Origin: Kribbella flavida DSM 17836
GTDB taxonomy: Bacteria > Actinomycetota > Actinomycetes > Propionibacteriales > Kribbellaceae
NCBI RefSeq assembly: GCF_000024345.1
Contig: NC_013729.1
Location: forward strand, 4,402,001 to 4,466,000
Length of the DNA: 64,000 nt
Direction: 5' to 3'
Positions 24,098 to 32,803 of this stretch are shown one piece after another. Within the stretch, counting starts at the first letter, position 1, and the number at the start of each line of letters is the position of its first letter. The translations under genes were made by a program, and so were the position numbers. The notes beneath the pieces are model-generated. The model was not told where the DNA came from. It saw nothing but the letters and a program-made list of their open reading frames with translations, and did not search any database.

Positions 24098-27000
24098 TGG
24101 TCCACCTCCGCGTCGCCGAGACGCAGGATGCGCTCGGCCTGTTCCTCGGACATTTCCTCGACAAGCTCCAGCAACGCTTCGTCGTCGAGCTGCTCGGCCC
24201 GGGCGGCATCGACCACGGTCGACAGTCCGGAGACCGTGGCGTCACGGAAGAAGTCGGCCACGCCCGCCTCGACCCCGAACCGCCGCCGAATCGCGGAGAT
24301 CAGCTGGGCTGCTTGCAGACTGCTGCCACCGATCGCGAAGAAGTTCGCATCGACGGGGATCTGCTCGCGGCCGAGCATCGGACCGATCAGCTCCTCGGCC
24401 AGGATCCGCTCGGTCTCCGTCAGCGCTCGCTCCGGATCGGCGGCCGGGTCCGCCAGGGCGTCCACCAGCGGCGCCGGCAGCGCGGCCCGGTCCACCTTGC
24501 CCGAGACAGTCAGCGGAAGCCGGTCCAGGAGGACGACGAAGTCCGGTACCAGCGCGGCCGGTAGCCGCTGCCCGAGGAGCCGACGAAGCTCCTGCTCGTC
24601 CGCACCGGTGACCGGCCGGGCGACCCAGGCGACGAGGTGCCGCTGGCCGACCGGGTCGACCCAAACGTCGACGGCGGCCTGCGTGACGTCCGGCAGACCG
24701 GCGAGCGCCTCCTCGACCTCGGCCGGCTCGATCCGGACACCGCGGATCTTGAGCTGACGGTCGAGCCGTCCCAGGAAGACGATCTCGCCGTCCCGTCGAC
24801 GGCGGACCAGGTCGCCGGTCCGGTACAGCCGTCCACCGGCCGTGCCGAACGGATCTGCCACGAACTTCGCGGCGGTCAGCTCCGGCCGGCCGAGGTATCC
24901 CTGCGCCAGGCCTGCCCCACCGATCACCAGTTCGCCGGGTACGCCGTACGGCACCGGCCGCATGGCGTCGTCGAGCACGTGGGCGACATGGTTGTCGATC
25001 GGCAGACCGATCGGCGGAGAGCTGGTCGCCGGGGCGAAACACTCGTGCACGACCATCGTCACCGTGCACTCCGTCGGTCCGTAGCCGTTGAAGAACCGCC
25101 GACCGGGCGCCCAGCGATTGACCAGCTCGCCGGGGAACGCCTCACCGCCGACGAAGGTGACTCTGAGCTCCGGAAGTTCCGTCGGGTCGAGCAGCGCCAT
25201 CACCGAGGGCGGCAGGTCGGTCACCGTGACCCGGTGGTCCCGCAGCAGCCGGTGCAGGAGATCCAGGTCGAGACGCTCGTCCGGGGTGGCGACCACCAGC
25301 CGGGCACCGTTCAGCAGGGCGGCGAAGGTCTCGAACACCGACACGTCGAACGTCGGAGCGGCGTACCCGAGGACGCGGTCGGCCGGGGTGAGGCCGAACA
25401 GGTCCGATACCGCGGCAACGAAATGGACCACCGCGCGGTGGCTGATCTGCACGCCCTTCGGCGTTCCGGTGCTTCCCGAGGTGTACATGACGTAGGCGAG
25501 GTCGCCCGATGCACAGCCCGGGTCCTCCGCGGACACGGTGTCGAGCTCTACCTCGTCCACAGCAACGCTGAGGCGGCCGCCGACGGTGTCGAGCTCAGCG
25601 AGTCCGGCGGCGCTACCGATCACCGCGGCGGGTGCGGCGTCCTCCAGCAGTGCGGAACGCCGCTGCGCCGGATGGCTGGGATCGAGCGGCAGGAAGGCGG
25701 CTCCGGCCTTCAGTACCGCCAGCAGTGCGGTGACTTGCGCTATCCCCCGCGAGAGGTCGACGGCGACCAGGTCGCCCTCGGACACGCCACGATCGAGCAG
25801 CACCCTGGCGAGCCTGTTGGCTGCGGCGTCGAGGTCGCCGTACGTCGACTGCTCGCCGGCGACGGTCACCGCGATCGCCTCCGGTGTCCGGGCGGCACGA
25901 TCCGCGAACCACGCGTGCACCGTGGCCGGCGGCACCGACCTGATCCGTCCGCTGCCCCGACGGATCAGACTCGCTTCGTCGTCCGCGGTCATCGTCCGCA
26001 GTTCGCCGATGCTGCCGGCGTCGACGAACTGGGCGATCAGGTGCGACAGCCGCAGCAGCAGTTCGTCCGCGGTGTCCTGACCGATGACGTCGGTGCGGTG
26101 CTCGATCAGGAGGTGCCCGTCGCCGGGGAACAGCAGCCGCAGGTGGCCGGCCGCGCTCCGGTCCAGCGGCACCGGGAGGATCTCGGCGGCGATTCCGGGC
26201 AGCTGTGCCACGTGCAGCCCGGGCGTCGGGTCGAAGACGATCTGCATCGGCTCCGCGCCGACCGCATCGGCCGGTGCCGGCAGGGCGGCGGCTCCCTCGG
26301 CCGCGACGAGGTTCTCGGCGACGTGCCGGACCAGATCGGCCGGAGTCATGGCCGGCTCGAGATCCAGTGGGAGCGGCAGCGTGTCGGCGAGGCTGCCCAC
26401 CAGTCGCAGCTGCGCCTGCTCCCGGCCGTCGGAGACCACACCGATCAGGCCGTGGCGAGATCCGCCGTACCGGCGGAGCAGCTCCGCGAACGCGCCCAGC
26501 ACGATCGTGGCGGGCTGCACAGCCCACTTCGTCGCGAGCGTCTCCAGTGCCGTGGCAGCCGCCGGGGAGAGCGGCGCCGACGCACGTCGCCAGATCGGTT
26601 CCGAACCACCGCTCTCACCCAGGTCGAGCGCGAGCGCAGAGCGGTCGGCCAGTCGCGAGGCCCAGGTGGCCACCAGCTCCTCCCGTCGTCGCAACGTCAA
26701 CTGAGCGGCGGTCCGCCGTGCGTGCGCCACGGCGGAAAGACCGTCCGGAACGGCTTCTGCCGGTCCGAGCCGTCCGAGCAGGTCGTCCAGAACGACCTGC
26801 AGCGCCGGCCGATCGACCAGCACCTGGCTCGCGGAGAAGAGCAGTACCTGCTCCGTCGGGGACACCACCAGCAGCCGCGCTCGCGCACCTGGTCCCACTG
26901 ATTCCGAGAGGAAGTCGTCGATCGCCTCGGTCGCGTTGCTGCAGGCAACGAGTTCCAGCTGCGGCTCACTGTCCCCGGCAGCCTCCAGCATGAGTTCCGG

Positions 27001-27291
27001 AGTGATTTGCAGCCGCAGGGCATCGTGGTTCTGCACGACGGCCGACCAGGCTTGGCAGAGCGCGTCCTGATCGAGTTCGCCGCCGAGTCGCAGCGCGAAC
27101 GCGCTGACCGCGACGGGCCGGTCCGAGCCGAGCAGAGCAGCCTGCAACGGCGAAGGCGTGACCGAGCCGGCCGGGACCAGTCCGGGGCGTCCACCCCGGA
27201 GCACCTCCAGGAACCGTTCGCGGCGATCGGCCGGAAGCCGGTCGATCCGCACCCGGAGCCGGCTTTCCGGGGCTTCTACCGAGATGGTCAC
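24094..27291 (-). CDS. NRPS C*-A-PCP with degenerate condensation domain
   Basis: This is a 1065-residue protein. The first 440 residues align with a C domain, but the HHxxxDG motif reads SQVLVDR at 155-161. Both histidines are gone and only the aspartate is kept. The A domain (about 470-965) is intact, with MYTSGSTGTPKG, NGYGPTEC, YRTGD, LKIRGVRIEPAE and TVSGKVDRAALP. Its specificity positions read D-V-F-D-F-G-G-V-T, the same as the stand-alone A domain at 1364-2899. The PCP has NFFAIGGSSLQAAQL. The start is GTG overlapping the BtrH-like gene's stop (GTGA). Since it likely cannot form the peptide bond itself, the BtrH-like protein or a free C domain may do so. Confidence 0.92.
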   Translation of the reverse strand: MTISVEAPESRLRVRIDRLPADRRERFLEVLRGGRPGLVPAGSVTPSPLQAALLGSDRPVAVSAFALRLGGELDQDALCQAWSAVVQNHDALRLQITPELMLEAAGDSEPQLELVACSNATEAIDDFLSESVGPGARARLLVVSPTEQVLLFSASQVLVDRPALQVVLDDLLGRLGPAEAVPDGLSAVAHARRTAAQLTLRRREELVATWASRLADRSALALDLGESGGSEPIWRRASAPLSPAAATALETLATKWAVQPATIVLGAFAELLRRYGGSRHGLIGVVSDGREQAQLRLVGSLADTLPLPLDLEPAMTPADLVRHVAENLVAAEGAAALPAPADAVGAEPMQIVFDPTPGLHVAQLPGIAAEILPVPLDRSAAGHLRLLFPGDGHLLIEHRTDVIGQDTADELLLRLSHLIAQFVDAGSIGELRTMTADDEASLIRRGSGRIRSVPPATVHAWFADRAARTPEAIAVTVAGEQSTYGDLDAAANRLARVLLDRGVSEGDLVAVDLSRGIAQVTALLAVLKAGAAFLPLDPSHPAQRRSALLEDAAPAAVIGSAAGLAELDTVGGRLSVAVDEVELDTVSAEDPGCASGDLAYVMYTSGSTGTPKGVQISHRAVVHFVAAVSDLFGLTPADRVLGYAAPTFDVSVFETFAALLNGARLVVATPDERLDLDLLHRLLRDHRVTVTDLPPSVMALLDPTELPELRVTFVGGEAFPGELVNRWAPGRRFFNGYGPTECTVTMVVHECFAPATSSPPIGLPIDNHVAHVLDDAMRPVPYGVPGELVIGGAGLAQGYLGRPELTAAKFVADPFGTAGGRLYRTGDLVRRRRDGEIVFLGRLDRQLKIRGVRIEPAEVEEALAGLPDVTQAAVDVWVDPVGQRHLVAWVARPVTGADEQELRRLLGQRLPAALVPDFVVLLDRLPLTVSGKVDRAALPAPLVDALADPAADPERALTETERILAEELIGPMLGREQIPVDANFFAIGGSSLQAAQLISAIRRRFGVEAGVADFFRDATVSGLSTVVDAARAEQLDDEALLELVEEMSEEQAERILRLGDAEVDQ

Positions 27292-28292
27292 AGCTCCTCC
27301 AGTGCCTCGTCGATGGTGGCCAGGGCGTCGCGGTAGGCGGTCTGCAACCGCCGGGTGTGGCGTTCGAGCTCGACGATCCAGTCCTGCGGCGAGACGCGCC
27401 CGTACGCCGAGGCCACCCGCACAGGTGTCCACGCATGCGCGACCTGCTCGACCTTCCGACCCGCCTCAGCCAGTCCGGGCGACTTCCAGGACACCGCACA
27501 GTCACGCAGCAGCTCGCCGTGGACCGCACTCTGCGCCTGCATGCCCCACCCGAACGTGTAGGCCTCCTCGAGGACAGCGCCGTTGCCTGCGTCGGCCGCG
27601 GCGACCAGTTCCTCGCTGAACGCCGCCAGGCCGGCCAGGCCCGCCCGTGGATCTGCGGTCGCGGCGAAGGTGTCCGCGTTGGTCCTCAGCGCGATCCGCA
27701 GCCGGCCATGGTCCAGTGGCGGGTACGGGCCACCCAGGTCGATGTCGAGCCAGCGACCACGAATCTGCGCACCGGAGAAGAACGCCTCCTGCTCCCGCGG
27801 ATTCGGCGACGTCCAGGCCGTCAGCAGGTCCGGAATGGCCAGCGCACCCTGGTACGCCGGCGGCATCGCATCGCTGACCCGGACCAGGTCGCGCTGCTCG
27901 TCGATCGCGGAGATGACCAGCAGGTGCGCCGAGTGCACATCGTGGTAGGCCGGCCGGAACGGCAGATGGAAGTTGTCTACAGCAACGACCGGGAGCCTGC
28001 CCGCGGCCAGCACCGCCCGCAGGTCGTCCAGTGGCCGGTCCGTCTCCGCCGCGCGCCAGCGCGACGTCACCGGATGGTGGGTGAGGATTCCGGCGATCGG
28101 GTCCTGCGGTGTGCGGGTCGGCCAGTAGAACTCCTCCGCACGGACGTCGCCCGGCAGGTGCAGGAATCCCCACCCCAGCCCGAGAACCTCCAGCGGTTCC
28201 TGTCCCTGGGCGAGCAGTAGCGTCGCCACCGTGGACTGCAGGCAGCTGACCGGATCGCGGTACCACTGCTCGAGAGCGGGTCGCGAGGTCAT
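27288..28292 (-). CDS. BtrH-like acyltransferase (butirosin H N-terminal family)
   Basis: This 334-residue protein resembles the BtrH N-terminal family, which has a papain/C39-like fold. Cys17 lies in DPVSCLQSTVATLL. An NFHLPFRPAYHDVHSAHLL segment gives His123, and Asp141 is in VRVSDAMPP. BtrH in butirosin biosynthesis moves an acyl group from a carrier protein to an amine of an aminoglycoside. By analogy this enzyme would transfer an aminoacyl or peptidyl group from a PCP to an amine acceptor. Its start overlaps the upstream stop (ATGA), and its stop overlaps the start of an NRPS whose C domain is degenerate, which suggests a replacement for condensation. The C-terminal half is helical. Family assignment is by motif memory only. 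Confidence 0.75.
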   Translation of the reverse strand: MTSRPALEQWYRDPVSCLQSTVATLLLAQGQEPLEVLGLGWGFLHLPGDVRAEEFYWPTRTPQDPIAGILTHHPVTSRWRAAETDRPLDDLRAVLAAGRLPVVAVDNFHLPFRPAYHDVHSAHLLVISAIDEQRDLVRVSDAMPPAYQGALAIPDLLTAWTSPNPREQEAFFSGAQIRGRWLDIDLGGPYPPLDHGRLRIALRTNADTFAATADPRAGLAGLAAFSEELVAAADAGNGAVLEEAYTFGWGMQAQSAVHGELLRDCAVSWKSPGLAEAGRKVEQVAHAWTPVRVASAYGRVSPQDWIVELERHTRRLQTAYRDALATIDEALEEL

Positions 28293-28966
28293 CGTTGCTC
28301 ACCACCGGACAGCACCAGCGTCGCAGCGAACAGGTGTACGGCGGGATTGCGTGGCAACCGCACCGCGGACAGGACGGATCGGCGGGTCACCGGGACCCGC
28401 TGGCTCCACAGCATCGCCGGGACCCCGGCCTGGACGTGGAACGGGTAGTGCATGCTGCGGGTCGCCCGGACCTGGGTCTCGCCGAACCAGGCCGGCGCCG
28501 CCCAGAAGTCCGAGAGCCGCAGCTGTTCGAAGTCGACGGCTCCGTCGGCGAAGTGGAACGCCAGTTCGTCCTCGACCCGGCGCTCGGCCGCTCCCAGCAC
28601 GTACAGCCAGTCGTAGCGGCCGGCGGGGACCTCGACGAACTGACCCGCGGCTCGTACGTTGTCGGCGGTCCCGGGCTCCGTCGGCGGAAAGTCGTAGACC
28701 ACCTGGTCGACGGCGCACAGCCCAGGTGGCGGCAGCTCCTCGGCCGGGAACGAGTTTCCCCAGATGTTGAAGGCACCGTTCCTGGTGCCGGACGCCGGCG
28801 TCGAGCCGACGTTGTTGCGGTGCGGCGCCAGGTCGACCGGGCGGCAGCCGACGTGCGGCGACTCCGGCGGTGGCTCCGTCACGGAGTCCGGGCCGACCGT
28901 GACCGGTCCGGAGTAAGGTCGCACCGCGACCATCGACAGCGGCGCCTCGTTCGAGTGTTGGAGCAC
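28289..28966 (-). CDS. Protein of unknown function, predicted beta-sandwich
   Basis: This is a 225-residue protein I cannot assign. It is rich in aromatic residues and short strands: FNIWGNSFPAEELPPPG, VDQVVYDFPP, AGQFVEVPAGRYDWLYVLGAAERR and a C-terminal LPRNPAVHLFAATL. The pattern suggests a beta-sandwich such as a carbohydrate-binding or accessory module. There is no signal peptide. The start is GTG with GGAGGGG seven to eight bases upstream. It is the first gene of the seven-gene operon and overlaps the BtrH-like gene by four bases, so it probably works with it. Upstream lies a paired palindrome shared with the divergent BAAT-like gene. Confidence 0.7.
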   Translation of the reverse strand: MLQHSNEAPLSMVAVRPYSGPVTVGPDSVTEPPPESPHVGCRPVDLAPHRNNVGSTPASGTRNGAFNIWGNSFPAEELPPPGLCAVDQVVYDFPPTEPGTADNVRAAGQFVEVPAGRYDWLYVLGAAERRVEDELAFHFADGAVDFEQLRLSDFWAAPAWFGETQVRATRSMHYPFHVQAGVPAMLWSQRVPVTRRSVLSAVRLPRNPAVHLFAATLVLSGGEQR

Positions 28967-28983
28967 AACAACCCCTCCGCATC

Positions 28984-29014
28984 AACTGTAGTCACCAAGG
29001 ACATTACTATAGTT
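28984..29014. promoter_or_regulatory. Paired ACTATAGT-type palindromes in a divergent promoter
   Basis: AACTGTAGTC (28984-28993) and TACTATAGTT (29005-29014) have centres 21 bp apart between the starts of the unknown protein (28966, minus) and the BAAT-like hydrolase (29041, plus). On the plus strand TATAGT at 29008-29013 is a good -10 hexamer for the hydrolase gene. Confidence 0.6.
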
Positions 29015-29040
29015 GTCGTGTTGTGCACGAGAGGAATCCG

Positions 29041-30342
29041 ATGACAAAACCCGAAATCGTCCTGACACCGGCCGCCCCGAGCCTGGACACGCCGTTGCAG
29101 ATCCGGGTCAACGGCCTGCCGCCCGGCGCCGAGACGGTGCTGACCGCGACCCAGCCCGACCAGACGGCGCGGCCGTGGACGAGCAGCGCCACCTTCGTGG
29201 CGGGCCCGTCCGGCGAGCTCGACCTGTCGACGGACGCTCCGATCGCCGGGTACGCCGGCGCGGACCCGATGGGGCTCGTGTGGTCGATGACCCGTGGACG
29301 CAAGCCGCGCGGTGCGGAGCGCGATCGACGGCTGCTCCCACCCGCCGAACTGACCCTCTCTGTCGAGGCGACCGTCCCAGCAGCTGGCGGCCGGTTCAGC
29401 GCGAGCGCCGTGGTCCAGCGCCATCGATGGCCCGACGGCGTCCGGCGAGCGACTGTTTCCGGCCGAGGACTGGTCGGCACCCTGTTCTGGCGCGGCGACG
29501 ACGGTCCGCGGCCCGGCATTCTCGTGCTGGGCGGCTCCGAGGGAGGTCTGCACGAGCTCGACGCCGCCCTGCTCGCTGCCCGGGGGTTCACCGTTCTGGC
29601 CCTCGCCTACTTCGGTCGGCGCGGCCTCCCCCGTGGCCTGGTGTCGATCCCACTCGAGTACTTCCGGGACGCGATCACGTTCCTGACGGCCTGCCGCAGT
29701 GTGCTGCCGGGCGGTGTCGGCGTGCTCGGCGCCTCACGTGGCGGTGAAGCGGCCCTGCTGACGGCGTGCGCCGACGAACGGGTGCGAGCGGTTGTCAGCG
29801 TGGTGGGGTCAGCCGTCATGACGCAGGGAATTCCGGCGTTCGACCAGCTGGACACGATTCTGGCCGCCGGCGAGCCGTCCTGGACGCTCGGCGGCCAGAC
29901 GCTCCCGTTCGTCCCGCAACAGGTCACGCCCCGGATGCGCGAGCAGATCGAGGCCCGGGAGCCCGTCGACCTCGCACTGGCGTACGACGACGGCCTCGCC
30001 GACGCCGATCAAGTGGCCGCTGCTGCGATCCCGTTGCAGCGCACGAGGGCCGCTGTCCTGGTCGCGACAGCGGGCGACGATCGAATGTGGCCGTGCGGCC
30101 GGCTCAGCACAGTACCGTCCATCGCACGGCACGTCGGCAGCTGGCAGCAGCTGGACTATCCCGAGGCCGGTCATCTCGTGGCGGCCCCGCCGTACGGACC
30201 GAGCACTGACCTGGTGACCGGTGGGCCCGGAGTCCGCTTCGCCACCGGTGGCAGCGCGGCAGCCAATGCGGCGGCCCGGGCCGACCTGTGGCCACGCATC
30301 ATCGACTTCTTCGCCGAGCAGCTCCCGCATCGGCCGGACTGA
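29041..30342 (+). CDS. BAAT-like acyl-CoA thioesterase / acyltransferase
   Basis: This 433-residue protein has the two-domain layout of the bile acid-CoA:amino acid N-acyltransferase / acyl-CoA thioesterase family. An N-terminal beta-sandwich (about 1-135) contains QIRVNGLPPGAETVLTA. A C-terminal alpha/beta hydrolase has VLGASRGGEAALL (Ser232 nucleophile; the mammalian N-acyltransferases use Cys here) and YPEAGHLV as the histidine site. It may release an acyl group from CoA or pass it to an amino acid. I chose the ATG with AGAGG upstream over a GTG six codons earlier. It converges with the HpgT gene, with 5 bp between the stops, and lies next to the Dpg genes. DpgA-type synthases make a CoA thioester, so an editing role is possible. 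Confidence 0.85.
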   Translation: MTKPEIVLTPAAPSLDTPLQIRVNGLPPGAETVLTATQPDQTARPWTSSATFVAGPSGELDLSTDAPIAGYAGADPMGLVWSMTRGRKPRGAERDRRLLPPAELTLSVEATVPAAGGRFSASAVVQRHRWPDGVRRATVSGRGLVGTLFWRGDDGPRPGILVLGGSEGGLHELDAALLAARGFTVLALAYFGRRGLPRGLVSIPLEYFRDAITFLTACRSVLPGGVGVLGASRGGEAALLTACADERVRAVVSVVGSAVMTQGIPAFDQLDTILAAGEPSWTLGGQTLPFVPQQVTPRMREQIEAREPVDLALAYDDGLADADQVAAAAIPLQRTRAAVLVATAGDDRMWPCGRLSTVPSIARHVGSWQQLDYPEAGHLVAAPPYGPSTDLVTGGPGVRFATGGSAAANAAARADLWPRIIDFFAEQLPHRPD

Positions 30343-30347
30343 CCTGG

Positions 30348-31619
30348 TCAGTCGCGGACCACTTTGGCCAGCCGTGACACACCTTCGTCGATCTGCTCCG
30401 GATCGAGGGAGCTGCAGGCAAGCCGGAGCTGCCGGTTTCCGCCGTCGCCGAGGCTGAAGTACCGCATCGGCGTCCAGAGCACGCCGAAGTCCTCGGCCGA
30501 TCGGCGGAGCAGCTTTTCGTCGGCCGGCTTGTTCACCGACATGCGGACGAAGAACCCCCCGGCCGGCTCGTTCCAGCTCACGTCCTCGCCGTGCGGATCG
30601 CCGAGGTGCCGGCGCAGCGCTTCCAGCAGCACCCGCAGGTTGCGACGGTACAGCCCGGCCCTCCTGTCCCCGAGACGACGCATCGAACCACCGTGCTCCA
30701 GCAACAAGCCACCGATGACCGCCTGCGCGATCGGTGAGGTGTTGACGGTCAGCACGCCTTTCACCGTCGTGACGTGGTCGGCGAGCGCCGTGCCGGCGTC
30801 GGTGCTCTGGTCAGCCACCACGTAACCGAGTCGCGCACCGGGGACGCCGATCTTCGCGAAGGTTCCGATCTGGACGACCTGTTGGGTCCGGTCGAGAGCC
30901 TTCAGCGACGCGATCTCGGCGCCGGGCGGCGCGGTGAAGCGGTACGTCGTGTCCTCGAGCAACAGCACGCCCAGCCGTTCCGCCTCGGCCAGCAACTCCA
31001 GCCGGGCCGCCAGCGACATCTCCGCGCCGGTGGGATTGGCGAAGTCCGGCGCCACGACCAAGCTGCGCACGCGTCGCCCGATCCGCTCCGCCGCGGTGAC
31101 CACCGTGCGCAAGGCAGCTGCGTGCGGCCCCCGTCCGTCGTCGGGTACGCCGACCATCTCCAGACCGAGGATCCTCGCGGCTCCGTGAGCACCGGCGTAC
31201 CCGGGATCGGTCACTGCGACGACGTCGCCGCGCGCCGGATCGTGCAGCACCCGGAGCACTGCGACCAGTGCCTCCTGCGCCCCGACCGTCACCACCACCT
31301 GGTCCGGATCGACGGTGATTGCCTCGTCCGTCCGCAGCGAGGCCGCGATCATCTCGCCCAGCAGTCCACGCGTCGGTCCGTACTGGAGCAACCGGCGGCG
31401 AATCTGCCCCGGCTCCAGCCCCCGGCCCGCGAGATGCCGCTCGAAGACCGCCATGAGGCGGGCCGGGTCGACCGCCTCGAACGCCTCGTCGTGCGGCGCA
31501 CCAGGACCGAACGAGATCGCCCCGGGATAGCGGGCGGTGATCTCGTTCAGGAAGGTCATCGAGCCCAGGCGTGGATCGAGCACCGCCGCCGACAGGTCGG
31601 CGAGCGCCAGGCGACTCAT
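30348..31619 (-). CDS. hpgT: HpgT-type PLP aminotransferase (phenylglycine-forming)
   Basis: This 423-residue fold-type I aminotransferase has the PLP-lysine segment IGTFAKIGVPGARLGY. It also has a FANPTGAEMS phosphate/cofactor region, YGPTRGLLGEMIA and an AGGFFVRMSV C-terminal strand. In glycopeptide pathways HpgT converts 4-hydroxy- and 3,5-dihydroxyphenylglyoxylate to the phenylglycines, using tyrosine as amino donor. Its ATG overlaps the dpgC stop (ATGA), so it is the last gene of dpgA-dpgB-dpgC-hpgT, and this location fixes its likely substrate as 3,5-dihydroxyphenylglyoxylate. No hydroxymandelate synthase (HmaS) is present, so only Dpg, not Hpg, is expected to be made here. Confidence 0.9.
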   Translation of the reverse strand: MSRLALADLSAAVLDPRLGSMTFLNEITARYPGAISFGPGAPHDEAFEAVDPARLMAVFERHLAGRGLEPGQIRRRLLQYGPTRGLLGEMIAASLRTDEAITVDPDQVVVTVGAQEALVAVLRVLHDPARGDVVAVTDPGYAGAHGAARILGLEMVGVPDDGRGPHAAALRTVVTAAERIGRRVRSLVVAPDFANPTGAEMSLAARLELLAEAERLGVLLLEDTTYRFTAPPGAEIASLKALDRTQQVVQIGTFAKIGVPGARLGYVVADQSTDAGTALADHVTTVKGVLTVNTSPIAQAVIGGLLLEHGGSMRRLGDRRAGLYRRNLRVLLEALRRHLGDPHGEDVSWNEPAGGFFVRMSVNKPADEKLLRRSAEDFGVLWTPMRYFSLGDGGNRQLRLACSSLDPEQIDEGVSRLAKVVRD

Positions 31620-32803
31620 CGGCGCGCTGCCCGGCGGCGCATCCACGCGCGTTCGAGCGACTGGAGCACGTCCGCGCTGTACATCCGCTGGACCTGCTCG
31701 AGCGCGAACGGCGCGGCGTACCGGCGGAACGTCTCCAGTGGCTCTTCGGCCAGCCGGACCATCCGTCGGTTGGCGGTGACCGCGGACATCCGCAGCAGCT
31801 TCGCCGCCGCCGCGATCGACTCCTCGATCTGAGCCGCCGGCACCACCTCGTCGCACCAGGTCAAAGCATCGGGCCCGTTGGCCGGAAGGCGGGCACCGCC
31901 CAGCAGCAGCCGGCGGGCCTGCCTGGCCCCGACGGTCCGGGTCAGCCGCAGATTGGCCATCCCGGGAATGATGCCCTCCCGGAGCGCCGGCAGGCTGACG
32001 TAGCTGTCGTCGCAGGCGATGACGTGGTCGAACACGAGCAGCAGCTGGAACCCGCCGCCGATCGCGAAGCTGTCCACCGCCGCGATCCAGGGCTTCTCCA
32101 CCGGTTCGCCGCCGACCAGGAGGCCCCGGAAGATCTTGTTCAGGTAACCGACCTCGCGGCCGAGTACGAAGTTCACGAACGAGATCTGGCCGTGGTAGAG
32201 GTGGGTGAGGTTGATGCCGGCGCTGAAGACCCGCCGGCCGGCGTACCGCTCGTGCAGCATCACCCCGCCCCGGACGACGCCGACCTCGACCTCCTCGTCG
32301 AGCAGCACCAGATCGATCGCCGTCTCCATGTCCCGGCCGAGCCGGTCGTCCTCGGCGTTCAGGAACTCATGGTTGCCGATCGTCAGGTACGCGACCCCGT
32401 CCCACCGCTCGAGGTGCACGGTCTCCAGTTGCACCTCGCCCCGGGTCCTGAACTCCGGCAACAACCGGCGGGCCGGTTCGCTCGGCTGCAACTGGGACTC
32501 CAGCAGGTGGGTCCCGGCACGCCTGTCGGCCAGCAGGTGACTCAGCAGGATGCCCTGGTCGACCTCGTGGCCCTCCTTGTCGCCTTGCCGCCGGGTTCGC
32601 TCGGCTGCGATCTCCTCGCGGGTCGGGGCCAGGCCCGGCCACAGCTCGGCGACCGTGTAGACGATCTCGTCCAGGAACATCCGTCGGCGGTACCCGTCGG
32701 TGACCTCGTCGTAGATCCGCTCGGCCCGGTCGGCCAGAAATGCGTGGCGGGCCGCTCGGCTGCCGATCCGTCGCGGCAGGACGGACGACTCCGAGCTGGT
32801 CAC
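31616..32803 (-). CDS. dpgC: DpgC, 3,5-dihydroxyphenylacetyl-CoA dioxygenase
   Basis: This enoyl-CoA hydratase superfamily member is the cofactor-free dioxygenase that turns 3,5-dihydroxyphenylacetyl-CoA into 3,5-dihydroxyphenylglyoxylate and CoA. Typical DpgC segments are visible: VFSAGINLTHLYHGQISF, GREVGYLNKIFRGL, DSFAIGGGFQLLLVFDHVIA and PGMANLRLTRTVG. I place the start at the GTG that overlaps the dpgB stop (GTGA). This gives 395 residues, somewhat shorter than the 420-440 I remember for the family, so the start is the least certain part. An N-terminal helical region of about 100 residues precedes the hydratase-like core, as in the family. Confidence 0.93.
   Translation of the reverse strand: MTSSESSVLPRRIGSRAARHAFLADRAERIYDEVTDGYRRRMFLDEIVYTVAELWPGLAPTREEIAAERTRRQGDKEGHEVDQGILLSHLLADRRAGTHLLESQLQPSEPARRLLPEFRTRGEVQLETVHLERWDGVAYLTIGNHEFLNAEDDRLGRDMETAIDLVLLDEEVEVGVVRGGVMLHERYAGRRVFSAGINLTHLYHGQISFVNFVLGREVGYLNKIFRGLLVGGEPVEKPWIAAVDSFAIGGGFQLLLVFDHVIACDDSYVSLPALREGIIPGMANLRLTRTVGARQARRLLLGGARLPANGPDALTWCDEVVPAAQIEESIAAAAKLLRMSAVTANRRMVRLAEEPLETFRRYAAPFALEQVQRMYSADVLQSLERAWMRRRAARR

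Noticed and set aside
24637-26901. Plus-strand frame of 754 codons
   Set aside because: Antisense to the C*-A-PCP gene, with no recognisable domain and shadow-like composition.
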